DNA of 64,000 nt from Streptomyces caniferus (GCF_009811555.1 NZ_BLIN01000003.1:310001-374000); one strand, 5' to 3'. Shown: positions 9,984 to 18,068, numbered from the stretch's first letter. The notes: a model not told the origin generated them from the sequence alone. A program made the numbers and translations.

Positions 9984-10795
9984 GCCGTCGCCACCGGGCG
10001 GTGGAGGACGGTGTCGAGCGCACCGGTGAGGTGGTCCACCAGTGCCTTCGTCCCGGTCTGCAGGTAGGTGTGCCCGCCGGGGAAGAGCTGGGTGTCCGCG
10101 GGCGTGCTGACCAGGTCGTTCCAGGCCCGGAGTTCCGGTACGGGAGTGACGGGGTCCTGCTCGCCGCCGTAGAGGGCCAGCGGCACGTCGAGCGGGGGGC
10201 CGGTGCGGTGCCGGTAGTGCAGGAGCAGCAGGCAGTCGGCCAGCAGCGGGGTGCAGGCCGCGGCCATCAGCCGCGCATCGGCCAGCAGTTGTTCGGGGAT
10301 CGGGCCGACGAGTTCCCGGAGGCCCTCCAGGCCGGCCGTCAGGCGTGGCGGCAGCCCGGCACTGTAGGCGTCGATATGCGGTGCCGACAGCGAGGACACC
10401 GCCAGCAGTGCGGGCAGGCGGCCGTGGGTGCGCCGCAGATGCCGGGTCGCCTCGTAGGCCAGCAGCGCGCCCGCACTGTGGCCGAAGACCGCGAACGGGC
10501 GGGGGTCGGCCCAGTCGTCCAGCACCGAGGCGAGCCGGGCGCTGAGGTAGGCGGGGTCGGTCAGCGACGGCTCGGCGGAGCGGGCTCCCCGGCCGGGCAG
10601 TGCCACCGAGCACGGCTCGATCCAGGACGGCAGCAGGGGCGCCCATCGCAGATAGCAGTCCGGGCCGGCCCCGGCGGGCGGCACGCAGTACAGGCGCAGC
10701 GCCGCCTGCGGGCGGGCGGCGAGCACCACGCGCTGCGGCACCGCCGACGCCGCTGCCGTCACCGACGTCGACTCTTCCGTGAAACCGACACCCAC
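9980..10795 (-). CDS. Type II thioesterase
   Basis: Alpha/beta-hydrolase thioesterase of the kind that clears or releases acyl groups from carrier proteins in PKS/NRPS systems. With the GTG at 10795 it has 271 residues, the family size. The nucleophile is Ser107 in GHSAG; the closing His is in GGHTYL near the C-terminus. A GTG at 10762, preceded by GGAAGAG, is an alternative start giving 260 residues. It is the first gene of the leftward run and overlaps the exporter start. Its partner here is most likely the nearby ACP, since no PKS module is present. Confidence 0.87.
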   Translation of the reverse strand: MGVGFTEESTSVTAAASAVPQRVVLAARPQAALRLYCVPPAGAGPDCYLRWAPLLPSWIEPCSVALPGRGARSAEPSLTDPAYLSARLASVLDDWADPRPFAVFGHSAGALLAYEATRHLRRTHGRLPALLAVSSLSAPHIDAYSAGLPPRLTAGLEGLRELVGPIPEQLLADARLMAAACTPLLADCLLLLHYRHRTGPPLDVPLALYGGEQDPVTPVPELRAWNDLVSTPADTQLFPGGHTYLQTGTKALVDHLTGALDTVLHRPVATA

Positions 10796-11274
10796 GACAC
10801 ACGCCCTTCGCCTCGCGCTCCACTGGCCGGGCTCCGCCCTCGTACCGCAGGGCGCCCCGAACGGGGCCGCGTTCAGCCGTGGTGCCGGGACCGCCCGGCG
10901 CCACGGCCGCCGGCCGGCGGGGCCCGGGGGCCGTCCGGCCGGGCACAGGACCGATGCCCACGCCGACCCTGCCCTCCCCCGCCGCCTCACTCCACACACC
11001 ACGCACGGCACCGGTCCCCTCTGACACCAACGGCGGCAGCTCCCGGCGCGCGGGCCGGCGGCGGAGGCCCCGCGGCAGGACCAGCGGTGAAGCGGGTGGC
11101 CCCGTGCCCGCATCGGCCCCGGGTACCCCTCCCGCTTCCGCCGTGCGGCGGAGTCGCACCCCCTTGGGGGGCGATGTACAGCGGCGCGGCGCACGGAACC
11201 GTGGTGAGCAGCGGCGGGAATCGCCGCTCTGCCGCACCGATTCCGGTCGATGACCGCATCCCCAGGAGGACGCA
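10796..11274. other. 479-base intergenic region, no gene supported
   Basis: Lies between the leftward thioesterase and the rightward secreted protein, so it should hold two divergent promoters. Open frames cross it on both strands but are Arg/Pro/Gly-rich, with no start signal or domain. A short CCCCC/GGGGG hairpin occurs near 11160-11170. No convincing promoter was seen. Confidence 0.4.
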
Positions 11275-11862
11275 ATGCCTCGAATCCGCCGCTCGTTCGT
11301 CGTGGCCGCCGCCGCCCTCGCCGCCTGTACGGCGGCCGCGCTGACCCTGGGCACGACCGCGCCGGCCGCGGCCGCCGGGACCGGCCCCCGGGCCGTCCGG
11401 CAGGGCGCCGGGGAACCGTCGCTGACGGGCTCGGGCAAGCTCGCCCGGCAGCCCGGCGACGACGTCCGCTTCCGTTTCGACGCCCATGGGTTCGCCGACG
11501 GGGCGCGCGGCACGTTCTTCGTCAGCCACCACCTCGGCAAGGACTGGGGCGGATATGCCAAGGGCCGGATCGACTGCCTGCTGACGGGTGGTCCGGTGGC
11601 CGTCGCCACCGGCGTCGTGACCGAGTCGCACTTCAAGAACGCACCGGGCCTGCCGAAGATCGGGGACCTCCGGGGCAAGCGGTTCGGCTTCACCGTCCTG
11701 GACGGCGGCAAGGAGGACCGGCTGGGTTACAGCTGGGCCATGGACGGCCTGCCGAAGAACAGCGTCGGCAGGTGCCTGGGCTCGGCCCCGTTCGAGACCC
11801 TGGAGAAGGGCGGCTTCACGGTCCACCACTGGATGCCGCCGCGCGAGCCGGCCGGGCGCTGA
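11275..11862 (+). CDS. Secreted protein of unknown function
   Basis: A 195-residue protein with a Sec signal peptide: RIRRS, a hydrophobic stretch to about residue 27, then a likely cut after APAAAA near residue 35. The mature part is about 160 residues, contains two cysteines (in RIDCLL and GRCLG) that could form a disulfide, and is rich in Gly and beta-type sequence (RFRFDAHGFADGARGTFFV). The ATG follows AGGAGGA. Similar secreted proteins occur in Streptomyces but no function could be assigned. It stands alone and ends at a strong hairpin shared with the convergent TetR gene. Confidence 0.8.
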   Translation: MPRIRRSFVVAAAALAACTAAALTLGTTAPAAAAGTGPRAVRQGAGEPSLTGSGKLARQPGDDVRFRFDAHGFADGARGTFFVSHHLGKDWGGYAKGRIDCLLTGGPVAVATGVVTESHFKNAPGLPKIGDLRGKRFGFTVLDGGKEDRLGYSWAMDGLPKNSVGRCLGSAPFETLEKGGFTVHHWMPPREPAGR

Positions 11863-11873
11863 TCCCGCGCCCC

Positions 11874-11919
11874 CGGCGGCCGGGTGTGGAGCATACGCGT
11901 GCGCCGCACCCGGCCGCCG
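11874..11919. terminator. Bidirectional hairpin terminator
   Basis: A perfect 13-base inverted repeat, CGGCGGCCGGGTG and CACCCGGCCGCCG, with a 20-base loop. It sits between the convergent secreted-protein and TetR genes, so it can end both transcripts. Confidence 0.7.
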
Positions 11920-11958
11920 TTCCGTCCGCGGCCGTCACCGCGGCCGTCGCCACCGCCG

Positions 11959-12669
11959 TCACAACCGGAAGGAGTCGGCCAGGACGTCGATCTGGGCGGT
12001 GAGCAGCGTCTGCGCCTGATGCCCCATCCCGGCGTACTGGCCGGACACCTCCAGGCCGACCGTGCCGTGCAGTTGCGACCAGGCCAGCACCGTCCCGGCG
12101 AGGGCGGTCGCGGCCGCCGCGTCGTCCGGCGCCAGTCCGGTGTGCCGGGCCAGCCAGTCGGCGACGCCGTCGTCCCCGCGGGCCCAGGCGGCCATTTCGT
12201 CGACGACCGGCCGCAGCGCCTCGCCGGCGACGCCCGCGGCGAACACCTTGAGGAACGGGCCGAGGACGGCTCGCGCGCGCAGGAGCGTGTCGGGCGGCGC
12301 CGCGTAGCCGGGGACCGGGGTTCCCTGGATCAGCAGATAGCGGTGCGGCTGCGCGACGGCCCAGCTCCGGTAGGCGTCGGCGAGCGCATGCAGGGTGGCC
12401 CGCGCACCGTCGGCGGGCCTCGCGTCGACGCCCTCCATGGTGCGCGCCACCTCGTCGTACGCGTCCCGGATCAGCTCGCCCAGCAGGTCGTCCCGGCCGG
12501 CGAAGTAGCGGTAGAGGGCCGGGCCGGACAGCCCCATGTCCTTGGCGATCCGGGTGAGCGCCACGGCCTGGATGCCCCCTTCGGCGAGCTGTTTCAGCGC
12601 GGCCGTCTTGATCTCCGCGCGGTTCTGCTCGCGGTAGCGGGCCCGGGGGCTCCGTGCCTCGGCGGCCAT
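11959..12669 (-). CDS. TetR-family repressor with WHG-type C-terminal domain
   Basis: A 236-residue regulator. The N-terminal helix-turn-helix covers about residues 20-65 (ALTRIAKDMGLSGPALYRYFAGRDDLL). The C-terminal domain has the WSQLHGTVGLE segment that marks the WHG subgroup, which binds small ligands. The ATG at 12669 follows GGAGGAGAAC, a strong ribosome binding site, so it was preferred to an in-frame ATG at 12717. The gene is divergent from an SDR-like gene, and a GTTAT-N5-ATAAC palindrome lies between them, suggesting control of that gene and of itself. Confidence 0.9.
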   Translation of the reverse strand: MAAEARSPRARYREQNRAEIKTAALKQLAEGGIQAVALTRIAKDMGLSGPALYRYFAGRDDLLGELIRDAYDEVARTMEGVDARPADGARATLHALADAYRSWAVAQPHRYLLIQGTPVPGYAAPPDTLLRARAVLGPFLKVFAAGVAGEALRPVVDEMAAWARGDDGVADWLARHTGLAPDDAAAATALAGTVLAWSQLHGTVGLEVSGQYAGMGHQAQTLLTAQIDVLADSFRL

Positions 12670-12741
12670 GTTCTCCTCCTGCGTTCGCGACGGCATCCGG
12701 TGAGCGTGAGCGGTCATCGCCAACCCTAACCAACCCAACCG

Positions 12742-12770
12742 TTGCGATAGGGCTTCACTAGAGTTATGGT
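12742..12770 (+). promoter_or_regulatory. Candidate sigma-70-type promoter for the SDR-like gene
   Basis: TTGCGA (12742-12747) and TATGGT (12765-12770) are 17 bases apart and each matches four of six consensus bases. The gene start is 108 bases downstream. The -10 overlaps the palindrome described next, a usual layout for TetR repression. Confidence 0.4.
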
Positions 12771-12777
12771 CTATAAC
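12763..12777. promoter_or_regulatory. Candidate TetR operator
   Basis: GTTAT and ATAAC arms with five bases between, in the divergent gap between the TetR gene and its neighbour, in an AT-rich patch of otherwise very GC-rich DNA. It overlaps the predicted -10. Confidence 0.45.
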
Positions 12778-12877
12778 AGAACGGAACGCGGAACGAGAGG
12801 GCGCGGCGAAGCCCCTCCCGCTCCCCCACCCTTCGGGCCCCACCCGTCGGTCGTCGACCCGTAGAGAAGGAACCGCC

Positions 12878-13834
12878 ATGTCTGCCGCAGAACGCCCCCT
12901 CCACGCAGTGCTCGGCGCCGGGCCCGCAGGTACCGCACTCGCCGGCGAACTCGCCCGCCGTGGTCACGCCGTACGACTGGTGAGCCGTTCCGTACCGGAC
13001 AGCGCCGTCGAGGGCATCGAGCGGTACGCCGCCGATGTGAGCACGGCCGACGGGGCGCTGGCCGCCGTCGAGGGCGCCGCCGTCGTCTACCACTGCGTGA
13101 ACGTCGACTATCACCGCCAGGTCGAGGTGATGCCCCGGGTCCAGCGCGCGGTGCTGACCGCCGTGGAGACCACGGGCGCCCGCCTGGTCGTCCTGGACAC
13201 GCTGTACCCGTACGGCCCGACGCAGGGCGAGGCGATGACGGAGGACACCCCGTGGCGGGCGACCAGCCGCAAGGGGCGGATGCGGGCGGAGCTGGACGAG
13301 CGCTACCTCGACGCCCACCGCGCGGGGCGCGCCCAGGTCGTCCTCGGGCGGTCGGCGGACTTCGTCGGCCCCGGCGTGCTCAACTCGACCCTCGGCGGAG
13401 CGGTCTTCCCCGGCGCGCTGACCGGTGGGGAGGTCCTCGGTATGGGCGATATCGATCTGCCGCACAGCTACACGGACATCCGGGACGTCGCGACCGGCCT
13501 CGCCACCCTCGGCGCGCTCCCGGAAGGCGACGGCAGGGTCTGGCACCTGCCCACCGCGCCCGCGGTCACCACCCGCGAGATCCACACGATGATCGAGGAG
13601 CGGGTGGGCCGCCCGTTGCGCCGCGTGGTCCTTCCCGAGCCGCGCCCCTTCGGTCCGTTCGACGCCTCCTTCATGGCGGAGTACGCGGAGATGTTCTACC
13701 AGCACACCGAGCCGCAGATCGTGGACTCCACGGCCTTCACCCAGGCCTTCGGCGTCCACCCGACCCCCCTGGCCGCCACCCTCGACGCCACCGTCGAGTG
13801 GTACCGCGGACTGCTGGCCGGTGCCCGCGGCTGA
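12878..13834 (+). CDS. NAD(P)-dependent epimerase/atypical SDR protein
   Basis: A 318-residue protein of the extended SDR group. The nucleotide-binding motif is VLGAGPAGTALAGELARRGH at residues 11-30. The usual YxxxK pair is not evident; the equivalent region reads WRATSRKGRMRAELDERY, as in atypical SDR proteins that use other residues or act as sensors. DLPHSYTDIRDVATGL matches the typical C-terminal half. The ATG at 12878 follows GAAGGA. The gene is divergent from a TetR gene with a palindrome in the promoter, so it is probably induced by the TetR ligand. The substrate is unknown. Confidence 0.82.
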   Translation: MSAAERPLHAVLGAGPAGTALAGELARRGHAVRLVSRSVPDSAVEGIERYAADVSTADGALAAVEGAAVVYHCVNVDYHRQVEVMPRVQRAVLTAVETTGARLVVLDTLYPYGPTQGEAMTEDTPWRATSRKGRMRAELDERYLDAHRAGRAQVVLGRSADFVGPGVLNSTLGGAVFPGALTGGEVLGMGDIDLPHSYTDIRDVATGLATLGALPEGDGRVWHLPTAPAVTTREIHTMIEERVGRPLRRVVLPEPRPFGPFDASFMAEYAEMFYQHTEPQIVDSTAFTQAFGVHPTPLAATLDATVEWYRGLLAGARG

Positions 13835-13845
13835 CCCGGGCCGGA

Positions 13846-13892
13846 TGCACGCCGAGGGCCCGACGCGCGGTGCGTCGGGCCCTCGGTGTGCA
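13846..13892. terminator. Bidirectional hairpin terminator, 21-bp stem
   Basis: The core stem CCGAGGGCCCGACGC / GCGTCGGGCCCTCGG is perfect (15 bp, five-base loop). It extends outward through one G-T wobble to TGCAC/GTGCA. It separates two convergent genes (stops at 13834 and 13901). Confidence 0.8.
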
Positions 13893-13900
13893 GGCAGCGG

Positions 13901-14440
13901 TCAGGAAGCGCCGGGCGGGGTCGCCGCCCAGGCCGTCACGGACAGCTCCCCGCCGTCCACGGCGTTGTCGAACGCCACGACGCTGTGCGAGTTGCCGCCC
14001 GTCGGGGACACCTGCAGGTACTTCGCCTGCGCGGAGGACGGTCCGGCGTGCGACCAGACCAGGTCGGCGAAGGCGCTCTTGCCCGGCTTCAGGGTGATCC
14101 GGTGCGCCCCCGGGTCCTTGGCGAAGTAGGTGTCACCGTGGTGCGCGGTGGTCTTCAGGGCCGTGTGACCGGCACCCTCCAGCGCCAGCCCCGGGTAACC
14201 GGATATCGCGCACGTGCTGTCGCCGGCGTTGGTCACCTTCAGGTAGGTGCCCTCGTGATTCATGCCGGCCTGGCCCGAACCCGCGTCGGTGGTCGTGACC
14301 TTCAGCGTCCCGGGCCCGCACGCGGCGGCCGCAACGGTTCCCGCCGCACCGGCCGCGGAGGCCATTCCGGCGCCCGCTCCCACCGCAAGGGCGACAGCGG
14401 CGGTGACGGTGGCGGCGGTACGCAGACCACGAATGGTCAT
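13901..14440 (-). CDS. DUF4232 secreted protein
   Basis: A 179-residue protein of the DUF4232 group, common and multi-copy in Streptomyces, of unknown function. It has a Sec signal peptide (RGLRTAATVTAAVALAVGAG, cut near ASAAG) and the family signs: CGPGTL at the start of the mature part, a second Cys in STCAISGYPG and VTNAGDSTC. The ATG at 14440 has GGGAG ten bases upstream. The transcript leader contains two hairpins, described separately. It has no operon partner. Confidence 0.85.
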   Translation of the reverse strand: MTIRGLRTAATVTAAVALAVGAGAGMASAAGAAGTVAAAACGPGTLKVTTTDAGSGQAGMNHEGTYLKVTNAGDSTCAISGYPGLALEGAGHTALKTTAHHGDTYFAKDPGAHRITLKPGKSAFADLVWSHAGPSSAQAKYLQVSPTGGNSHSVVAFDNAVDGGELSVTAWAATPPGAS

Positions 14441-14457
14441 CAGTCATCAACTCCCTC

Positions 14458-14573
14458 TTCTCCGGCACCCGGAGAAACATCGGTGCACACCCACCGCCCG
14501 GCCCGCACGGCTCCCCCCAGCCGCCCGCGAAGGCGATCCCCACAGGAGAGCCGAGCGCGGGCCGGGCGGTGGG
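14458..14573 (-). promoter_or_regulatory. Structured 5' leader of the DUF4232 gene (candidate cis-acting RNA)
   Basis: Two strong foldable elements lie between the likely promoter and the start codon. A perfect 17-base inverted repeat (14490-14506 with 14557-14573, arms CCCACCGCCCGGCCCGC and its complement) closes a 50-base loop. The loop itself can pair further, GGCTCTCC with GGGGAGCC with one G-U. A second perfect hairpin, TTCTCCGG-N3-CCGGAGAA (14458-14476), ends only 17 bases before the start codon, next to the ribosome binding site. This fits a regulatory leader or attenuator; known riboswitch signatures were not recognised. Confidence 0.4.
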
Positions 14574-14829
14574 TCCTCTTTCGTTGCGCGTCACCCAGCC
14601 TGGGCGCCGCCGCTGATGATCGGCTAACGCCTGGCTAACACCGGGAAATCCAGGGGCACGAGGAAGACAAACGGGTCAAAGGGGAAGGAAAGGGGGTGAA
14701 AGTGCGGGGAGTTCGCGGGGGTATGCGGCCTCACGGATGCCCTGCGGCTGCGCCGGCGACGATGCGGATGAAGTCGTTCCGATCAGACGTGCGATGCTGG
14801 AGCATCCCTGATCATGGCAAGAAGCGGGA
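14574..14829. other. Remainder of the 389-base divergent gap
   Basis: Apart from the hairpins and the direct repeat listed, this stretch holds a purine-rich segment at 14655-14715 and the leader of the FUSC gene. No further gene or clear promoter was seen. Confidence 0.35.
14622..14639 (-). promoter_or_regulatory. 11-base-pitch direct repeat (OmpR/PhoP-like site)
   Basis: GTTAGCC occurs twice on the minus strand, spaced by AGGC, giving an 11-base pitch. This is the layout bound by OmpR-family regulators such as PhoP, whose Streptomyces direct-repeat unit is GTTCACCCGGC; the first unit here, GTTAGCCAGGC, shares eight of eleven bases. It is 180 bases upstream of the DUF4232 start and 190 bases upstream of the FUSC gene, so it could act on either. 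Confidence 0.3.
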
Positions 14830-17115
14830 GTGTACGGCACCGTGAGGGCAGCGATAAGGCGGGCTCGGACGAGAACCTGGGACCGCTTCGCGGCATCCGA
14901 CCCAGGGCTGCTACGGCTGAAGGCGGGGCTGCGGACGGTCGGGGCGATCGTCCTCACGCTCGTCGCCCTCGCCCTGCTCCACACCGGCGTCACCCTGATG
15001 GTCGCGGGCGCCATGGCGGCCATGGTCGCCACCTTCGCGATCAGGGAGAAGGAGGTGCGCGGCCAGGCGATCACGCTCGCGCTGGGCCTGCCCGTCGCGC
15101 TCACCGCCATGTCCCTGGCGGCGCTGCTGCACACCCAGGTCATCGCCGGGGACACCTTCTTCGTCCTGCTGATCTTCGGTGCCGTCTACGCCCGGCGGTT
15201 CGGCGACCGCGGCACCGCGCTCGGCCTGATCGGCTTTCAGGTCTACTTCGTCTCGCTGTTCGTGCGCGCCACCGTGCCGACCCTCCCCGAGCTGTATCTG
15301 ACCCTGGGCATCGCCTTCGCGTGCAGCGCGGTCGTCCGCTTCGCCGTCGTCCCGCAGACCCCCCAGCGCACCCTGGGCCGGCTGCGCGAGGCCTTCCGGG
15401 CCCGTCTCGCCCAACTGCTGGCGACCCAGCTGGAGCTGCTGGACGCCGGCCCCGACGAACTCGACAAGGTCCTCGACGACCTGCGGCGGCACACCGCCCG
15501 GCTGCACGAAGCGGCCCTGATGATCCAGGGCCTCCTGGAGGAGGGCACACGGGACGCGGCAGCGGCGGGACTGATACAGCGCCGCGTCGCGGATGCCGAG
15601 ATCGCCGCCGAACGCCTGGGCATGCTGATACTCAACGCCCGCAGCGCCGAGCGGGCGGACACCCTCACCATGCACCTGCCGCACGCCCCCGTGCCGGCCA
15701 CGGCGACCCCTGCCCGGACCGAGGACGATGCGACGGCCACCCTGCGCCGGGACCTGAACTCCCTGCTCCTGCTGGTCGCGCGGCGCGCGCCCGACGACCG
15801 CGGCACCGCGCTGGCCCACGTACGCAACAGGCTGCTCGGCTACCGCGACGAGGACAACCTGCCGCGCGCCTCCTCCGTCGTCCAGGACGTCTTCCGCGGG
15901 GTCGGTGAGGCCGCGCGTTCCGTTCTGGGTCTGCGGCTGGCGCTGGACGGGCCGCAGGACGAGTCGGACGACACTCCGGCCACCACCCGCTCACGCGAGG
16001 AGTTCGACGCCGAGGATCTCGCGATCGTCGGCGCCGAGGAGACCGAAGAGGCGGAGGAGGACCGCACCGGGCTCCAAAGGCCCACCACCCGTGCCGCGTT
16101 CCAGGTCGCGGTGGGCTCGACGCTGGCGATCATCGGCGGTGAGTTCCTCTCCAGCCAGCGCTGGTACTGGGCGGTGCTGACCTGCTGGGTGGTCTTCCTC
16201 AACACCGCCTCGACGGGCGAGATCCTGGTCAAGGGCTACCGCCGGCTGGTGGGCACGGTCCTCGGCGTGGTCGCCGGTGTCGCTCTTGCCGGGGTGGTCG
16301 GCAACCACACCTGGACCGCGTTCGCCCTGGTGCTGCTCTGCATCTTCGGGATGTGGTTCAGCGCGCCCGTGTCGTACGCGCTGATGTCCTTCTTCGTCAC
16401 CGCGATGCTCGGGCTGCTCTACACCCTGCTCAACACCTACAGCCTGAGCGTGCTGGTGCTGCGCATCGAGGAGACGGCGCTGGGCGCCGCCTGCGGGATC
16501 ATCGCCGCCATGCTGGTCCTGCCGGTCCACACGGACCGCCGTACGGACGAGCTGCTGGGCACGGTGCTGGTCCATCTGCGGGACGTCGTCTCCGCCGCGG
16601 TGGAGCAGCTCAGCGGCGGGCCGGCCGTCGACCTGCTCGGCAAGGCGCGCGATCTGGACACGGCGCTGGACGAGCTGCGCGCCTCCACCCAGCCCCTGAC
16701 GCATCCGATCACCCCGCTGCGGGTACGGCGGCAGACCGTCCGGTACCTGGTCGCGCTCCTGGAGACCTCCGCCTATCACGCCCGTTCTCTGGCCGCGACG
16801 GCGGAACTCGTGCCGTACAGCAAGACCATCGCGGCCGACCCGCGCCTGGCGGGCGCCGGCCGGCGGATCGCGCACAACATCGATCTCATCGTCGCGCGGG
16901 TCCTGGAGGAGACCACCGAGGGCGAGGTGGAGTCGGGCGTCAGCATCGCCGCGATGCTGGATGCCGCCGGTTCCGAGGCGCTGCGTTCGGGCACCGTCAC
17001 CTTCCGCGTGCTGCGGCACCTCCAGCGCCTCGACGAGGGCGTGGTCGGTATCGCCCGCCCGCTCGACGTGCCGGTGGCGGGCCCCAAGGGCGGCAAGGGC
17101 GGCAAGGCCGCCTAG
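14830..17115 (+). CDS. FUSC-family membrane protein (aromatic-acid-exporter-like)
   Basis: A 761-residue membrane protein with two membrane blocks. The first covers about residues 30-180. A long soluble middle follows, with a very acidic stretch near residue 400 (SREEFDAEDLAIVGAEETEE). The second block, about 420-565, contains the FUSC signature QRWYWAVLTCWVVF and GYRRLVGTVLGVVAGV. The C-terminal 200 residues are helical and soluble, ending in a Gly/Lys tail. Relatives include aromatic acid efflux and YccS-type proteins; the cargo here is unknown. Starts at GTG 14830 or GTG 14842 are both possible, as neither has a convincing binding site. Confidence 0.85.
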   Translation: MYGTVRAAIRRARTRTWDRFAASDPGLLRLKAGLRTVGAIVLTLVALALLHTGVTLMVAGAMAAMVATFAIREKEVRGQAITLALGLPVALTAMSLAALLHTQVIAGDTFFVLLIFGAVYARRFGDRGTALGLIGFQVYFVSLFVRATVPTLPELYLTLGIAFACSAVVRFAVVPQTPQRTLGRLREAFRARLAQLLATQLELLDAGPDELDKVLDDLRRHTARLHEAALMIQGLLEEGTRDAAAAGLIQRRVADAEIAAERLGMLILNARSAERADTLTMHLPHAPVPATATPARTEDDATATLRRDLNSLLLLVARRAPDDRGTALAHVRNRLLGYRDEDNLPRASSVVQDVFRGVGEAARSVLGLRLALDGPQDESDDTPATTRSREEFDAEDLAIVGAEETEEAEEDRTGLQRPTTRAAFQVAVGSTLAIIGGEFLSSQRWYWAVLTCWVVFLNTASTGEILVKGYRRLVGTVLGVVAGVALAGVVGNHTWTAFALVLLCIFGMWFSAPVSYALMSFFVTAMLGLLYTLLNTYSLSVLVLRIEETALGAACGIIAAMLVLPVHTDRRTDELLGTVLVHLRDVVSAAVEQLSGGPAVDLLGKARDLDTALDELRASTQPLTHPITPLRVRRQTVRYLVALLETSAYHARSLAATAELVPYSKTIAADPRLAGAGRRIAHNIDLIVARVLEETTEGEVESGVSIAAMLDAAGSEALRSGTVTFRVLRHLQRLDEGVVGIARPLDVPVAGPKGGKGGKAA

Positions 17116-17160
17116 CGGGTCGAAGGCCAGGCTCCGCCGCGGACCGGGGCGCGCGGCGGG

Positions 17161-17184
17161 GCCTGCCGGGGCCCGCCGGCAGGC
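17161..17184. terminator. Hairpin terminator
   Basis: GCCTGCCGG and CCGGCAGGC arms with a six-base loop, 45 bases after the FUSC stop and before the convergent RNase H stop. Confidence 0.6.
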
Positions 17185-17245
17185 TCGTGACCGGCGGACT
17201 CCCCGGCCCGCGCCGTAGGCCTCCGGGCGCCGCGGCCCGAGGAGC

Positions 17246-17965
17246 TCAGTCGCCGCTGCCCGCGCCGGAACGGCAGGCGGGGTGCCCCCAGCCGTCCGGG
17301 TTCTTGGTGATGGGCTCGCCCGCCGCGTAGGAGCGCCCGCAGCGGCAGCGTCCGGGGAACTTGGCGTTGAGGGTCCGCGTCGCGTTCCCCGAGGTGCGCC
17401 GCTTCGGCGAGGACGCCGTCTTCGCGGACGCGCCGGACGCTCCCCGGCGCGGGCCGGCGGGCCGGACGGCTCCGGTGGAGGGCGGCGGGTGCGGGGAGCC
17501 CAGCTCGCTGCCGGCGGCCTCCTGGACGATCGCTGCCTGGCTGGCGGCCCGGTCGGCGAAGTCGTTGAGCGGGTCGCCGTCCACCTGGTGCGCCGGCACA
17601 TACCGGAACTCCACGGAGCGGTCCGTGAGCAGCTCGTCGATGCGCATCACGAGTTCCTGATTGGCGACGGGCTTGCCCGCGGCGGTCTTCCACCCCTTGC
17701 GCTTCCAGCCGGGCAGCCAGGTGGTGACGGCCTTCATCGCGTACTGGGAGTCCATCCGGATCTCCAGGGCAACGGCCGGATCGGTGGCGGCCAGCAGACG
17801 TTCCAGTGCCGTGAGTTCCCCGACGTTGTTCGTCGCGGTGCCCAGCGGCCCGGCCTCCCACCGCACCACGGTTCCTTCACCGTCGGCGACGACCCAGGCC
17901 CAGCCCGCGGGCCCGGGGTTTCCTTTCGACGCGCCGTCACATGCGGCGATCACGCGTTCAGCCAT
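17246..17965 (-). CDS. rnhA: Ribonuclease HI with C-terminal zinc-binding extension
   Basis: Cuts the RNA strand of RNA-DNA hybrids. The first 145 residues are a complete RNase HI domain with its acidic site: Asp10 in ACDGASKGNPG, Glu50 in NNVGELTALE, Asp72 in RMDSQYAMK and Asp in NDFADRAA. The remaining 90 residues are unusual: a Pro/Ser/Ala-rich linker, then a small zinc-finger-like module (CRCGRSYAAGEPI and WGHPACR). The module may help bind nucleic acid or protein. The ATG at 17965 gives MAERVIAACDG; an in-frame ATG four codons earlier is possible. It stands alone between a FUSC gene and a gene relic. Confidence 0.9.
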   Translation of the reverse strand: MAERVIAACDGASKGNPGPAGWAWVVADGEGTVVRWEAGPLGTATNNVGELTALERLLAATDPAVALEIRMDSQYAMKAVTTWLPGWKRKGWKTAAGKPVANQELVMRIDELLTDRSVEFRYVPAHQVDGDPLNDFADRAASQAAIVQEAAGSELGSPHPPPSTGAVRPAGPRRGASGASAKTASSPKRRTSGNATRTLNAKFPGRCRCGRSYAAGEPITKNPDGWGHPACRSGAGSGD

Positions 17966-18068
17966 GGGCGCGATCATGCCAGCCGGGGACGCGCCGGGCG
18001 AAGTCGCCTCCGTCCCGTCCGGTGCCGGCCCGCGCCGGCGTCCCGGCGCACGCTGGGTAAGGGACCCG

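Noticed and set aside
10796..11274. Additional coding gene upstream of the thioesterase
   Set aside because: Open frames on both strands are low-complexity Arg/Pro/Gly sequences without ribosome binding site or domain.
8337..11711. Single large minus-strand frame of over 1100 codons including the exporter
   Set aside because: Family-like sequence begins at ATG 9983; the upstream part is out of frame with the thioesterase, which has clear motifs in its own frame.
14622..14639. Iron box (DmdR/IdeR) at the GGCTAAC repeats
   Set aside because: Iron boxes are palindromic around TTAGGTTAGGCTAACCTAA; this is a direct repeat and no siderophore gene is adjacent.
14441..14640. Cyclic-di-AMP (ydaO-type) or other known riboswitch before DUF4232
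   Set aside because: The hairpins are real, but the conserved core sequences of known classes were not found.
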